Both the position numbers and the translations under genes were made by a program. DNA of 64,000 bases from Bacteroides faecium. GTDB taxonomy: Bacteria > Bacteroidota > Bacteroidia > Bacteroidales > Bacteroidaceae. Location of the stretch: assembly GCF_012113595.1 (NCBI RefSeq), contig NZ_CP050831.1, positions 5,766,001 through 5,830,000 of the forward strand, in the 5' to 3' direction. The notes under the pieces were generated by a model. It made no database searches. It saw only the letters and a program-made list of their open reading frames with translations, and was not told the origin of the DNA. Positions 1 to 9,000 of the stretch are shown in pieces (positions within the stretch are counted from its first letter, which is position 1; each line of letters begins with the position of its first letter).

Positions 1-232
1 ATATTTTAACCGAATCTTCCACCACATAGATTAACAGCCAATCCGGTTGGATATGACATTCCCTGCAACCCATGTAGTCACCTTTTAGTTTATGGTCTTT
101 ATTCTTATCCGGTAATATTTTCTCTTCAGCTATCAAACGAACCACTTCATTAAGCTTATCAATATCAAGACCTCTTTTTTTAGCAGTTTTCAGGTCTTTC
201 ATAAACTGATGCGTTACATTAATCTCAAGCAT
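1..232 (-). CDS. YafQ-family mRNA interferase toxin (3' end beyond window)
   Basis: The frame opens at an ATG at 232 and runs off the left edge, giving about 77 residues. It reads MLEINVTHQFMKDLKTAKKR at the start and continues through GDYMGCRECHIQPDWLLIY. The last block is the signature of YafQ/RelE-like ribosome-dependent mRNA interferases, where H, D and a downstream H/F cluster at the active site. The expected C-terminal catalytic residues lie outside the window. The start overlaps the 3' end of the upstream antitoxin by 8 bp, the usual translationally coupled arrangement of type II pairs. Family assignment is confident; activity cannot be judged from a partial gene. Confidence 0.85.
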   Translation of the reverse strand, partial: MLEINVTHQFMKDLKTAKKRGLDIDKLNEVVRLIAEEKILPDKNKDHKLKGDYMGCRECHIQPDWLLIYVVEDSVKI

Positions 233-452
233 TTTCTGTTGCTTTTACATAAGCATCAAAAGAATTGAAATGAATCATTTCTCCCTTTTCCATTTCCTCC
301 AAAGCCTTACGGGTAGCATCATTCATATTATTCTGCTTACGCACTTTCGCTATATACGACTTTATTTTTTTCAAGGTATCCTGATTATTTATAGCCATTA
401 AATCCTCCATTACGTCCATTTTCAGACTTTTTGTTTCCATTGTCATATCCAT
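225..452 (-). CDS. Antitoxin of the YafQ-type toxin-antitoxin pair
   Basis: A 75-residue acidic/basic helical protein immediately upstream of, and overlapping, the YafQ-like toxin, which identifies it as the cognate antitoxin. The start at 452 is chosen because AGGAGG precedes it by 5 nt. A longer in-frame start at 476 would lie upstream of the predicted transcription start, since a TATATTTG -7 element sits at 474-481. The sequence lacks an obvious ribbon-helix-helix signature, so the DNA-binding fold is unassigned. It probably neutralises the toxin through its C-terminal half and may autoregulate the pair, as is typical for such modules. Confidence 0.75.
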   Translation of the reverse strand: MDMTMETKSLKMDVMEDLMAINNQDTLKKIKSYIAKVRKQNNMNDATRKALEEMEKGEMIHFNSFDAYVKATENA

Positions 453-473
453 ATATACCTCCTCACTTTTTTG

Positions 474-481
474 CAAATATA
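474..481 (-). promoter_or_regulatory. Putative -7 promoter element of the toxin-antitoxin pair
   Basis: TATATTTG on the minus strand matches the Bacteroidota -7 consensus TAnnTTTG, about 22 bp upstream of the antitoxin start at 452. No clear -33 TTG box was identified. Confidence 0.5.
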
Positions 482-572
482 ATCATTATTTCCTTTTACA
501 ATATACTAAAAAACACTGTTTTTGCAGTACCATACACATATATTAATAAGGATATGCCGCTGTTAACTAAAA

Positions 573-602
573 AATCCCGGTCAACATAAGCCAACCGGGA
601 TT
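573..602 (-). terminator. Rho-independent terminator of the nrf operon
   Basis: Perfect 9-bp arms AATCCCGGT (573-581) and ACCGGGATT (594-602) are separated by 12 nt. On the minus strand the stem is followed by a run of six T. It lies 21 bp beyond the porin stop codon and ends the five-gene nrf transcription unit. Confidence 0.85.
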
Positions 603-623
603 CTTATCATTCTGTTTATTTCT

Positions 624-1901
624 CTACCATTTTGTGAAAAACACTCTCGGATTGATATTCAACGATACCCAACCCCAGTCTTGCCAACTCTTATGATTGC
701 CGCCTTTCACTGCATCCATCGTCTTTGTGCCACGCATGAAAGAATATCCTGCGGAAAGTTTCACATCTTTCATCACCGACCAGTTAATCTGATAATCGAC
801 TTCCGAACCCAAGGACTTCTTCAAGTCCGGCAATTTAACCGCGGTAGTGAAATAGTGATAATTCAACTCCATATCCACCTTGTCTGACGCACGGAAACGA
901 GCACCGATACGGCTGTCCATTAAACCCGGCGCATAACCGTCCACAAATAGATTCGCATAGAAATAATCCATACTTCCGTAGAACTTATGGTGTGTCCCGT
1001 AGAGAGGGTCGAATGCCTTAAACTTGTCGCCGTTTCCCTTATCGCCGCTCAGATAGTCGAAACTTGCCACAACTCCCCATGTCTTGTCAAAAGCATAGGC
1101 AGCCTGCACGCTTCCCATTAATGCCGACACTTTCTCAGCATTCTTATTCTTACCCGTCTGATAGTAAAAAGCACCGTCCAGGTTCCAGCTACCGGGCTTA
1201 TAGGTAAGATACGTTCCCATTGTTTGCAGATAACGGGTATGCGAATCCTGCGTAGCCGCGTCCCCGGTTTCCAATCCCAGGTTCATAAACAATAGAGAAG
1301 CGCCGAATGGGATTGCATCCGCTTTATAGTGATACCATACAGTCTGCATATTCTTATAAGGCTGTGCGCCGGAAGCATAATAAGTACCGCCTATCTTCTT
1401 CTCGTCATTCTGGTTGAAAGCAAGAATAAGGTGCACTTCGTTATTCTTATTCGCATATCCCAGTTTCAATGCGTCATGATAACGTCCCGCCACATTCCAG
1501 TCCAGTCCGCCCAAGATACGCTCATCGTCATAAACCAATGCCTGACGCCCCAACTGGGCAAAAAGGCCGTGTCCGAAATCAAGTTTTGCCCATGCTTCGT
1601 TCAGGACAAAACGTCCGTTCTTGTCAATCTGCGGGTCTTGTCCCCAAACTCCGACATGCTGTGCCGACATCTTGATTTCCAAGTCCGACCGCTTGTAGTC
1701 AATCGACAAACGGGCACGGTTGTTGATAGACGATGCGGCTTTCACCCCTTCATTGCGAGGAAACCAGGCTCCGTTCCGATACTCCGCCCGAGGTCTGATT
1801 TGCATCGACATCGAGAACTCATTTTCCTTCTCCGTGTTTTGTGTGTATGCCATGCTTGGCAATAGCATCATAAGCACTAATGACCAATAAAATGTTTTCA
1901 T
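624..1901 (-). CDS. Outer-membrane porin of the alginate-export family
   Basis: A 425-residue protein with a signal peptide (MKTFYWSLVLMMLLPSMAYT) and a beta-barrel pattern of alternating aromatic strands. The block GRQALVYDDERILGGLDWNV followed by AGRYHDALKLGY is characteristic of the alginate_exp (PF13372) porin group. The ATG at 1901 is preferred over an in-frame TTG at 1934, because it puts the signal peptide at the true N-terminus. It is the last gene of the nrfH-nrfA-resB-ccsA unit. In this context it is more likely a general or anion porin supporting nitrite respiration than an alginate exporter; that role is inferred. Confidence 0.8.
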   Translation of the reverse strand: MKTFYWSLVLMMLLPSMAYTQNTEKENEFSMSMQIRPRAEYRNGAWFPRNEGVKAASSINNRARLSIDYKRSDLEIKMSAQHVGVWGQDPQIDKNGRFVLNEAWAKLDFGHGLFAQLGRQALVYDDERILGGLDWNVAGRYHDALKLGYANKNNEVHLILAFNQNDEKKIGGTYYASGAQPYKNMQTVWYHYKADAIPFGASLLFMNLGLETGDAATQDSHTRYLQTMGTYLTYKPGSWNLDGAFYYQTGKNKNAEKVSALMGSVQAAYAFDKTWGVVASFDYLSGDKGNGDKFKAFDPLYGTHHKFYGSMDYFYANLFVDGYAPGLMDSRIGARFRASDKVDMELNYHYFTTAVKLPDLKKSLGSEVDYQINWSVMKDVKLSAGYSFMRGTKTMDAVKGGNHKSWQDWGWVSLNINPRVFFTKW

Positions 1902-1930
1902 CAATATTGCAATTTTAATGATTTGATATT

Positions 1931-2722
1931 TCAATTCAAATTATAAGTGTGTACACTGACTCCTTGTGCGGACGGAAGATAATTGATTCCATACCAGCAC
2001 ATCTGTAATAAAACAAACGATACTAATAAAATAACTAATGCCGGACGCGCTTTCAACGGTTTGCCCAAGCGGAAATGGATATATACCAGATAGGCAAACC
2101 AAGTTGCCGCCGCCCATGTCTCTTTCGGGTCCCAAGCCCAGTAATGTCCCCAGGCTTCTTTCGCCCAGATAGCGCCCGTTAACATTCCCAATGTCATAAA
2201 TGCCAGACCTACATAGGTGAGGTTGTCGCATAAATCCATCTCTTTCCGTTCTATTTCTTTCTTTTTGAACCAAAGCAGATAGACAGCCATTACCGTTGCC
2301 GCTCCCAACATGGCGTAGGCGAACATGTACACGATGACATGAGGTGCAAACCACGGGCTTTGCAAAGCAGGCATTAACGTCTTATTGTGAATCTCCGGTT
2401 TGAAGATATTGATACAGATAAATACCAACGAGAGGATACAACTAAAACTAAGAATCCATTTGTACTTCCAACGCACATAGGTAATCAATCCTGCCAACGG
2501 AAGGAAGAAAGAATACCATAAACGCGTCTCTCCCATTGTCCGCATCGGGGGACGTTCCAATGAAATCCACATTCCAATCATAAAGCTAAAGAAAATAGCC
2601 AGTCCCAATAAAGTGAATCCGTAAGCCCAGCCCGGCTTCGTTCCCTTCCAGGCTGCAAAAGCTCCGATAGCCCAACAAACCAGTGCGGCTATGGCAAACA
2701 GTACAAAATAGTCCCAACTCAT
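1931..2722 (-). CDS. ccsA: System II cytochrome c maturation protein CcsA (ResC)
   Basis: A 263-residue polytopic membrane protein with about eight hydrophobic segments and the haem-handling tryptophan-rich motif WGHYWAWDPKETWA near residues 190-203. Conserved histidines are also present, for example in SPWFAPHVIVY. In System II, CcsA with ResB/CcsB exports haem and ligates it to CxxCH apocytochromes outside the membrane. The gene starts inside the end of resB (4-bp ATGA overlap), so the two subunits are translationally coupled. Their presence behind nrfA indicates dedicated maturation of NrfH/NrfA, including the atypical CxxCK haem site. Confidence 0.92.
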   Translation of the reverse strand: MSWDYFVLFAIAALVCWAIGAFAAWKGTKPGWAYGFTLLGLAIFFSFMIGMWISLERPPMRTMGETRLWYSFFLPLAGLITYVRWKYKWILSFSCILSLVFICINIFKPEIHNKTLMPALQSPWFAPHVIVYMFAYAMLGAATVMAVYLLWFKKKEIERKEMDLCDNLTYVGLAFMTLGMLTGAIWAKEAWGHYWAWDPKETWAAATWFAYLVYIHFRLGKPLKARPALVILLVSFVLLQMCWYGINYLPSAQGVSVHTYNLN

Positions 2723-3963
2723 GCTTTATCCTCCTCTTTTCTCTTTTGTGCATTCACGAACAGGCAGATAGCTCCTGCCATCATCATTATAATTCCTGCA
2801 TAAACTATCGGCAACCAGGGGTCGCGCACCAGTTCGAAAACGCTGACATCGCTCCACCGCCCTTTTGTCTCGTCATAACTAAGCTGATAGATTTTCCATC
2901 CTTCCACTTCCATCGGGCGGTTTACTTCGATTGTACCTTCGGTTATCGTTCCTTCCTGTGTATAAATCTTCACTTCCGACGCAAACCGTTGCGGTTCCCG
3001 TTCCGGCATCACAAGGCTGGTCAGAGAATCCAGACGCATTGCCCTGTACGGAAAGAGAAAACTACCGCAGCTCACCCACCCCTCTTTAGCCAACCGGCTC
3101 TTCTGATTGACAGCTTTCAGATACACGGCATACGTTGCCCCCATTGAATGAAATTCTGTGAACTTCAATGTATCTTCGGTAGCTACGGAAGCCGCCATTG
3201 GGATAGACTGTTCAATAGTGAGTTGCCAATCCTGCAAATTACCAGTTGACACGCCTTCTTCCAGCAGCAAATGTACCGGAGACTTTTCGGGCAGCGTGCG
3301 CCCGGTTTCATTGTCAATCAGCATCAGTTTCGGGGGATACTCGTCGATAGTAAAATTCTTCAGTTCGATAGCCAGCGGAAGTTCCACCAGATGTCCTTTG
3401 TCGTCAGTAGCCCGCCATTCGGCATTACCCATGCGGGTTGTCATTTTCAACCGTTGCATATCGGCGTTTCCTAAAGTGGCCGCTATCAACGCGACGAACA
3501 ATCCGATATGATTGAGAAGGAACGAAAGTCGTATCCACTTAAAAGGAAAGCTGGCACGAAGTATCGTCAGTCCCAATGCAGTGACCATCCAAAAGTAAAG
3601 TAGAACGAAAGGCCAGGATGCAATCATCTGTGAGAATCCCAGCAAATCCGTTGAAGCATTTGGAGCATGACCGGAAGGAGCCTGCCGGATAAGTCCCATA
3701 ACTACCGTCATGCCGACCACCCACAACAAAGCGGAGACGGCAGCGGAATAATGGCTCAACCAACTGAATAAATACACACGTTTACGAAGAAGGTGCATGG
3801 CTATCAAGGCAATGATATAAACCACTAACACAACTACATTGACCGGACAGGCAAACAAGTCCCAGTTAATAGCACCCACTGTCATTTGCAGCAATATGCC
3901 TATTATCAGTAATCCTGCGCCAATCGCCAGCCCTTCTTTATAACTCCACGGTTTGCTCCACAT
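2719..3963 (-). CDS. resB: System II cytochrome c maturation protein ResB (CcsB)
   Basis: A 414-residue membrane protein. Hydrophobic segments lie near residues 10-35, 40-60, 75-95, 110-135 and 145-165, followed by a large extracytoplasmic domain and a final membrane helix near residue 390. The C-terminal block EVNRPMEVEGWKIYQLSYDE is typical of the ResB family, which holds haem and reduced apocytochrome together with CcsA. It begins 22 bp after nrfA and overlaps ccsA by 4 bp. It is shorter than ResB of Gram-positive bacteria, as is common in Bacteroidota. Assignment is by family features and operon context. Confidence 0.88.
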   Translation of the reverse strand: MWSKPWSYKEGLAIGAGLLIIGILLQMTVGAINWDLFACPVNVVVLVVYIIALIAMHLLRKRVYLFSWLSHYSAAVSALLWVVGMTVVMGLIRQAPSGHAPNASTDLLGFSQMIASWPFVLLYFWMVTALGLTILRASFPFKWIRLSFLLNHIGLFVALIAATLGNADMQRLKMTTRMGNAEWRATDDKGHLVELPLAIELKNFTIDEYPPKLMLIDNETGRTLPEKSPVHLLLEEGVSTGNLQDWQLTIEQSIPMAASVATEDTLKFTEFHSMGATYAVYLKAVNQKSRLAKEGWVSCGSFLFPYRAMRLDSLTSLVMPEREPQRFASEVKIYTQEGTITEGTIEVNRPMEVEGWKIYQLSYDETKGRWSDVSVFELVRDPWLPIVYAGIIMMMAGAICLFVNAQKRKEEDKA

Positions 3964-3985
3964 ATATATCTATCTTATATTTATT

Positions 3986-5467
3986 TTATATCTGCGCCAA
4001 ACGTCCGTTTTCTTTCGCTTTCTCCAACCAGGCGGGAACGGTTGTTTTCAAGAATTTCTCTTTCGCAGCTCTTTCAGCGTCCATATCCAAGCCGATATAT
4101 TCCTGTGCCTTTGCCTTCGTCGAGATGTCCGGCATCGGAACATCACCAGTGTATCCGTTCTTCGCCAATACTTTGGATACGATAAGACGGGCTTGCATAG
4201 CGCGGTCGAGTCCGTGAGAAAGGATTCTCTGAATTTCCTGCGGTGCATGGAAAGAGCCGCCGTGTGAAGCTACTCCGAAATCCCAACGCCATTGTGCCTG
4301 ACGAATCAATGCGAGAACATCTTTCATTTGAGCTTCTGTCGCTCCGTTATCCCAGGCAAATTTAGCTTCAATATGCGCTTTCGCCAATTCCTGTTCCAAG
4401 CGGTTACGGATTTCGTTCGCTTTGCGTTGGCGTTCGTAAACGTTATTGCGCAAAGTCTCTTCGCTCTCACGATGGCAAACCTGGCAAGTGCGGTCAATCA
4501 TAGCCAACGGGCTTTGGATATGGTGGTCACTGAATTTCACGCCGCCTTCACTCTTATAAGGCATGTGGCAATCGGCACAAGAGACACCTCTCTGACCGTG
4601 GATACCCATCTGGCAAATTTCATAATCAGGATGCTGCGCTTTCAGAATCGGCGTGCGGCTCAGTTTATGGATATAATCGTAGAAACCTGCCTCATCATAA
4701 TAGGCTTCCATGTCTTCCACCGTGAAACCTTTATCCCAAGGGAAAGTCAGATATTTGCCGTCGCCCTTGAAGTAATATTCTACGTGGCATTGCGCACATA
4801 CCAGTGAACGCATTTCCTGCGGAGTAGCTTTGGTGATGTCCTTTCCCTGACGTTGGAAAGCTTCAATCAATGCCGGACGGCTGATATGAAGATTCATTGT
4901 CTCCGGGTCGTGGCAATCGGAACAGCCTATCGGGTTCACAATCTCAGCGCCCATAGCTCCCCACTTATTATTATAGAAAGAGTCTACGCCTATCGCTTCC
5001 ATCATGCGGGGAACATCCGGACTCTTGCAAGTCCAGCAAGTTGACGGTTGAGGGCCGTCGGTCGGATTCACGGGTGCTCCGGTGCGAAGTGAAGCGGTAA
5101 TGTCTTCAATGGCATGCATATGTCCGCGCGGAGTGGAATAATCTTTAGAAAAAGCATAGCCTGCCCAAAGGACAACCATTTCGGGACGTTTTTCCAGTGC
5201 GTCAACTGCAATATTTCCATTAAATTCGCTTTCAAAATCGGTCTTTGCCGTTTCCGTCCATGTCTGATATTCACGCGGGAAATCATCCTTGAAGAGTTCA
5301 TTCCGTGCTTCAATCCCCTTGATGACGTTCTTACGGTTATTGAAGATGCTGGCGACTTCCGCCCTGCGCTCCATCAACGCAGAAACGCATAATCCCAAAA
5401 CAAACACAACGACCATTGAACCTCCGAACAACAGCCATCCTTGCCATGATTTTAATTTCTTTTCCAT
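3986..5467 (-). CDS. nrfA: Cytochrome c552 nitrite reductase, catalytic subunit NrfA
   Basis: A 493-residue pentahaem enzyme that reduces nitrite to ammonium with six electrons on the outer side of the cytoplasmic membrane. The active-site haem motif CWTCK is at 144-148, and four CxxCH motifs are at 182, 224, 297 and 328. Catalytic Arg114 (in PRGHM), a Tyr at 230/231 after the third haem site, and the DHH histidines at 315/316 are present. An uncleaved-looking N-terminal helix (residues 11-31) may act as a membrane anchor. nrfH lies immediately upstream (42-bp gap). Electrons are expected from menaquinol through NrfH. A second nrfA copy is at 31477-32943. Confidence 0.97.
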   Translation of the reverse strand: MEKKLKSWQGWLLFGGSMVVVFVLGLCVSALMERRAEVASIFNNRKNVIKGIEARNELFKDDFPREYQTWTETAKTDFESEFNGNIAVDALEKRPEMVVLWAGYAFSKDYSTPRGHMHAIEDITASLRTGAPVNPTDGPQPSTCWTCKSPDVPRMMEAIGVDSFYNNKWGAMGAEIVNPIGCSDCHDPETMNLHISRPALIEAFQRQGKDITKATPQEMRSLVCAQCHVEYYFKGDGKYLTFPWDKGFTVEDMEAYYDEAGFYDYIHKLSRTPILKAQHPDYEICQMGIHGQRGVSCADCHMPYKSEGGVKFSDHHIQSPLAMIDRTCQVCHRESEETLRNNVYERQRKANEIRNRLEQELAKAHIEAKFAWDNGATEAQMKDVLALIRQAQWRWDFGVASHGGSFHAPQEIQRILSHGLDRAMQARLIVSKVLAKNGYTGDVPMPDISTKAKAQEYIGLDMDAERAAKEKFLKTTVPAWLEKAKENGRLAQI

Positions 5468-5509
5468 TGTATATCGGTTTTATTATTTTATTACGTATTT
5501 CATTTCCTG

Positions 5510-6106
5510 TTACTCTTTATTATCCACCATTTTCCGGAGCCATTCGGGGACGGGCGATTCGGGAAGGGGAACGATAGCTCCCGGAGTGCCGGACAAGGAA
5601 TTCTTTCCGCCATGTGGAACATCGCGGTGACAATCCCAGCAAGCCTTCCCCTCTCCTACTTGCGACAGCATATAGTCTATCTTCCCCGTCTTCACAAACT
5701 CCGTATTGAGCTGTGTATGACAGCGGATACAATTATTCATTATCACTTCGGAACTGGCTTCGTGAGCCTGGATAACCTGCGGTTCGCTTTTGGTGAGAAA
5801 GGCGGCGACGTGCTTCATACCGTCTATACCTTTAAAAGTCCATTTCTTCACGGCATTTTCATGCGGCACATGGCAGTCATTGCAAGTGGCGTCGCGGGCG
5901 TGCGAACTATGAAACCAAGTCGCGTAATAAGGCGTCATGATGTGGCAATTCACACATGCAGCCGGGTCGTCTCCCAAGTAAGTATGCGCGCGGAGCATAT
6001 ACATAAAGAGCGCTCCCCCGCCCACAATAACACCGCCAATGATGACAGCCGCTACCTTCCATTTATACGAAGGAAAGAGTCGATTTATTATTGGTAACTT
6101 CATCAT
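5510..6106 (-). CDS. nrfH: Cytochrome c nitrite reductase small subunit NrfH
   Basis: A 198-residue NapC/NirT-family tetrahaem quinol dehydrogenase. One N-terminal transmembrane helix (residues 18-38) is followed by haem sites CVNCH (51), CNDCH (75), CIRCH (126) and CWDCH (156). NrfH oxidises menaquinol and passes electrons to NrfA. The first site is followed by IM, so its Met can act as the unusual distal ligand reported for NrfH. It is the first gene of the minus-strand operon, with a -7 element (TACTTTTG) at 6125-6132 giving a very short leader. Confidence 0.95.
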   Translation of the reverse strand: MMKLPIINRLFPSYKWKVAAVIIGGVIVGGGALFMYMLRAHTYLGDDPAACVNCHIMTPYYATWFHSSHARDATCNDCHVPHENAVKKWTFKGIDGMKHVAAFLTKSEPQVIQAHEASSEVIMNNCIRCHTQLNTEFVKTGKIDYMLSQVGEGKACWDCHRDVPHGGKNSLSGTPGAIVPLPESPVPEWLRKMVDNKE

Positions 6107-6124
6107 ATGAAAAAGTATTTTTTA

Positions 6125-6132
6125 CAAAAGTA
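6125..6132 (-). promoter_or_regulatory. Putative -7 promoter element of the nrf operon
   Basis: TACTTTTG on the minus strand fits the TAnnTTTG consensus, 19 bp upstream of the nrfH start. It lies 20 bp from the hairpin ending the upstream operon, so an operator and a terminator may be packed together here. Confidence 0.5.
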
Positions 6133-6144
6133 AAGGTTTTGAAA

Positions 6145-6171
6145 CAAAAAAGGTGTAATATCTATTACACC
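6145..6171 (-). terminator. Terminator of the TonB-receptor/DUF4625 operon (or operator of nrf)
   Basis: GGTGTAATA and TATTACACC (6152-6171) form 9-bp arms with a 2-nt centre. On the minus strand the stem is followed by TTTTTTG, so it looks like an intrinsic terminator about 100 bp beyond the DUF4625 stop. Because the dyad is only 20 bp upstream of the nrf -7 element, it could instead be, or also serve as, an operator for a dimeric regulator. Confidence 0.6.
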
Positions 6172-6267
6172 TTTCGAAAGAAAAAATATTCTTTAAGCAA
6201 AAAAGAAGAATCCGTTGTTCCGCAGACTGAAAATCTTCCGTTTTCCATCTACGGAGAACGATTTATC

Positions 6268-6759
6268 TTATTCGTCGTGATGATGGTCTTCATCTTCCAC
6301 TTCGTTGCTCAACTTGATATTGCGGGCGACATAAGACTCATTGCCTGCGGCATCCGTACAATAAACCATCAGGTGATAATCTCCCGAAGTCGCATCGGCG
6401 GGTATCACAATATCGTGATGATGGATATGTGCCATCTTCTGTCCCGAGATATCATAGGATTTGTTGAAACTGAAATCTACGGTTTCACCGGTAGCCCTGC
6501 TATTGCCGCCATGTGAGTGATGGTCAAAGTTACTGTGTATTTCAATCTTATAAGATTTCAGCATAACGTCGTCCGATAAGTCCATTTCCAAATGAACCCC
6601 GTGCTCATTTCCGATTTCCAGGGCTTGCCCCTCTTCCGGTTCGTGAAGTTCAATCAGCGGTTTGGTGGTATCACTGGAGTCGTCGTTATCGCAAGAGATA
6701 AATATAAAAGCGAACAGAGCCAAAAAGGCAATCATCGGGAGATAAAATTTATTTTTCAT
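6268..6759 (-). CDS. DUF4625 histidine-rich lipoprotein
   Basis: A 163-residue protein with a lipoprotein signal ending at FISCDND (Cys23). It has a central Ig-like domain of the DUF4625 type (TKPLIELHEPEEGQALEIGN onward) and histidine clusters HSNFDHHSHGG, AHIHHHD and a terminal EDEDHHHDE. The clusters suggest binding of a transition metal such as Zn or Cu. The start overlaps the stop of the TonB-dependent receptor by 4 bp, so the two are translationally coupled. It may be a surface or periplasmic metal-binding accessory of that receptor; the metal is not determinable from sequence. Confidence 0.8.
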   Translation of the reverse strand: MKNKFYLPMIAFLALFAFIFISCDNDDSSDTTKPLIELHEPEEGQALEIGNEHGVHLEMDLSDDVMLKSYKIEIHSNFDHHSHGGNSRATGETVDFSFNKSYDISGQKMAHIHHHDIVIPADATSGDYHLMVYCTDAAGNESYVARNIKLSNEVEDEDHHHDE

Positions 6760-8918
6760 TTTAGGATTTTTTTAAATGGAATTTTGATTAATAACTGGAA
6801 GTTGCGTCCCGGTTCGGGGATTTCAACTTTCCTGTAAAAGCTAAGATGATTGTAATATCGGGTATTGAAGATATTACGGGCGGTCAGGGTGATTTCTATT
6901 TCACTGTTTCCACCCATCGGAATGTTTAACGAGCCGCCCAGATGGAACAGGTTTGCCCCGGACGTACGGTCTTCGTTACGGTCGACACGGTTCTGACGGG
7001 CGATACTTTGCCATTCGGCATAAAGCATATAGCGTTTATGCTGCCAGGTCAATGTATTCCGCATACCGGGCGGCGGAGAGAAACTCAACGGAATATGTTC
7101 GTCACAATTATAGGTGTAGACATATTCGGCGGAGATACGGTAATTGAAGTTACGCAGAAAGCGGACATCTATCGTAGCTTCCGTTCCCGCGAATAATGCT
7201 TCTGCTCCGGTGTAGCGATAGATTTGCCCGGCATGGGGCAATACAGACCATTCTCCGGTAGGACGCAGGAAGATATAATTGCTGAACCAACTGACAAAGG
7301 GGGAAACGGAAAAAGAGATTCCCCGGTAGTTCAGGTTATAAGAGGCGTCCAGTTGCCAGCCTTGTTCGGACTTCAGCGTCGCGTCTCCCTGCTCATGGCG
7401 GAAAGTGCCGTGATGCACACCGTTGGCGGCAAGCTCGTTCGCACCGGGCAGGCGGAAACTGCGTCCGACATTCAACTTTATCATATGAGCGACCGAGGGT
7501 GTCCACACAAGTCCTAAAGAAAAGGAGTAATCACCGAAATGCTTCTTCACTGCGTGGCTGTTCCACTTATAGAAGTCTATCTGCTCCTGTTCATATCCTT
7601 GTTTTTGCAGATAATCGGCAAGATAGGCGTCTTCATGGGCAGAGATGTTGATATGTCCGTAGTCATATCGTGCTCCGCCGCTAATGGAGAGGACATTGTT
7701 AGGTCGATAGGTGGTGAGCCAAAGCAGTCCGGTGGTGGAACGGTGGTATTCGGGCAGTAAGAACGAATAGCCGGATATGCCGTTTCGTTGATGCTGTCCG
7801 TCCCAACCCAGCGTATGTTCCCACGAGGAAGAACCGACAAAGCGGGCTTTTACCGAAGCACTGTAAGTATTCAGGTTAAAAGCCAGTTCTTTGTCCGGGT
7901 CTTTCTCCGGTGCGGGTTGCGAACCGTAGTGGGTATGGAAGGCACTCCATTCTTCACGATGGTTGTTCTGGAAGCCCAAATCACCTGACAGGATTAGTTT
8001 CTCCCACGCGTATTGCTGATGGGTAGTCACTTTCAGATGATTCACTTTGCTATATGGCAACTCAATATTGCGGCTGTCTCCGTCATCTTCTACTCGGGAC
8101 GCGTCGGGCACGCCGTGCGCTCCCGGAAAGAAACCGGTCTTTTGATATACATTGCTTACGGAGTAGTTCGCCTTATATCCTTTTCTTTGATATTGGGTGA
8201 AGAATCCGACGTTGCGTTCGATACCTGCCGTGTTCTTTAACTTACGTCCGTAGACGGGCATTTTCTGCGTGAGATAAACGATGGTATCCGTAGGGATACG
8301 ATAATCTCCGAAATGCTGTTCCGAGTAGCGGATATGGGAGTACCAGGCATTCTTCTTTATTCCCAGCATCAGTGAGCCGCCAATTGTTCCATTGACAGAT
8401 TTGCTCAGGAGAGTAACGTCTCCAAAGATACTGTTGTCAGCAGGGACGGGTGGCGGGGTTATATCAATCACTCCGCCCATCGCGTCGCTGCCGTAAAGCA
8501 AGGAAGCGGGCCCTTTGAGGACATTGACCGCTTCGATATTGAAAGCATCGAGTTCCAGTCCGTGGTCGGCTCCCCATTGTTGCCCTTCCTGCTTGACGCC
8601 ATTCTCCAATACGGCAATCCGGTTGAATCCCATTCCGCGAATCATCGGTTTGGAGAAGCCGGAGCCTATATCCATCGCTTGCACGCCGGGTATGTTCTCC
8701 ATTGCCTGCATGAAGTTTCCTGTAAAATGTTTGCGCAGAAAATCCTGATTTATCACTTCAACCGTGAGCGCAGACTTCTTGGCTTGACGTTGTTGGTACG
8801 TTTCCGTCACCACAACATCAGGCAAAAGCATGCTCTTGATTGAATCGGACTTCTGTGCGTGGACGGGTAAGGCTACAATCAGCCCCAGTACGCCCGAAAT
8901 AATTCCGATACGCATCAA
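6756..8918 (-). CDS. TonB-dependent receptor, probable metal or metallophore uptake
   Basis: A 720-residue outer-membrane receptor: signal peptide (residues 1-21), plug domain about 45-155 (VEVINQDFLRKHFTGNFMQA, GPASLLYGSDAMGGVIDI), then a 22-strand-type barrel ending in an aromatic strand. It lacks the SusC-type N-terminal carboxypeptidase-like domain, so it belongs with the small-substrate receptors rather than glycan systems. The His-rich DUF4625 lipoprotein overlaps its end and a His/Cys-rich small membrane protein precedes it. Together these suggest a metal, haem or metallophore substrate. Substrate assignment is inference. Confidence 0.85.
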   Translation of the reverse strand: MMRIGIISGVLGLIVALPVHAQKSDSIKSMLLPDVVVTETYQQRQAKKSALTVEVINQDFLRKHFTGNFMQAMENIPGVQAMDIGSGFSKPMIRGMGFNRIAVLENGVKQEGQQWGADHGLELDAFNIEAVNVLKGPASLLYGSDAMGGVIDITPPPVPADNSIFGDVTLLSKSVNGTIGGSLMLGIKKNAWYSHIRYSEQHFGDYRIPTDTIVYLTQKMPVYGRKLKNTAGIERNVGFFTQYQRKGYKANYSVSNVYQKTGFFPGAHGVPDASRVEDDGDSRNIELPYSKVNHLKVTTHQQYAWEKLILSGDLGFQNNHREEWSAFHTHYGSQPAPEKDPDKELAFNLNTYSASVKARFVGSSSWEHTLGWDGQHQRNGISGYSFLLPEYHRSTTGLLWLTTYRPNNVLSISGGARYDYGHINISAHEDAYLADYLQKQGYEQEQIDFYKWNSHAVKKHFGDYSFSLGLVWTPSVAHMIKLNVGRSFRLPGANELAANGVHHGTFRHEQGDATLKSEQGWQLDASYNLNYRGISFSVSPFVSWFSNYIFLRPTGEWSVLPHAGQIYRYTGAEALFAGTEATIDVRFLRNFNYRISAEYVYTYNCDEHIPLSFSPPPGMRNTLTWQHKRYMLYAEWQSIARQNRVDRNEDRTSGANLFHLGGSLNIPMGGNSEIEITLTARNIFNTRYYNHLSFYRKVEIPEPGRNFQLLIKIPFKKILK

Positions 8919-9000
8919 TTACAATCTTTATTTAATGTGTAAAATGAGTGTGAGGACAGGTTACTGTGAATCTGTCTTCTTGGTAAATTTAAGTATGTAA

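Noticed and set aside
1902..1934. Longer porin start at TTG 1934
   Set aside because: It would put 11 residues before a clear signal peptide; ATG 1901 fits.
6152..6171. Definite Fnr/Crp operator upstream of nrfH
   Set aside because: The dyad is followed by a T-run on the minus strand and is better explained as a terminator; an operator role is possible but unsupported.
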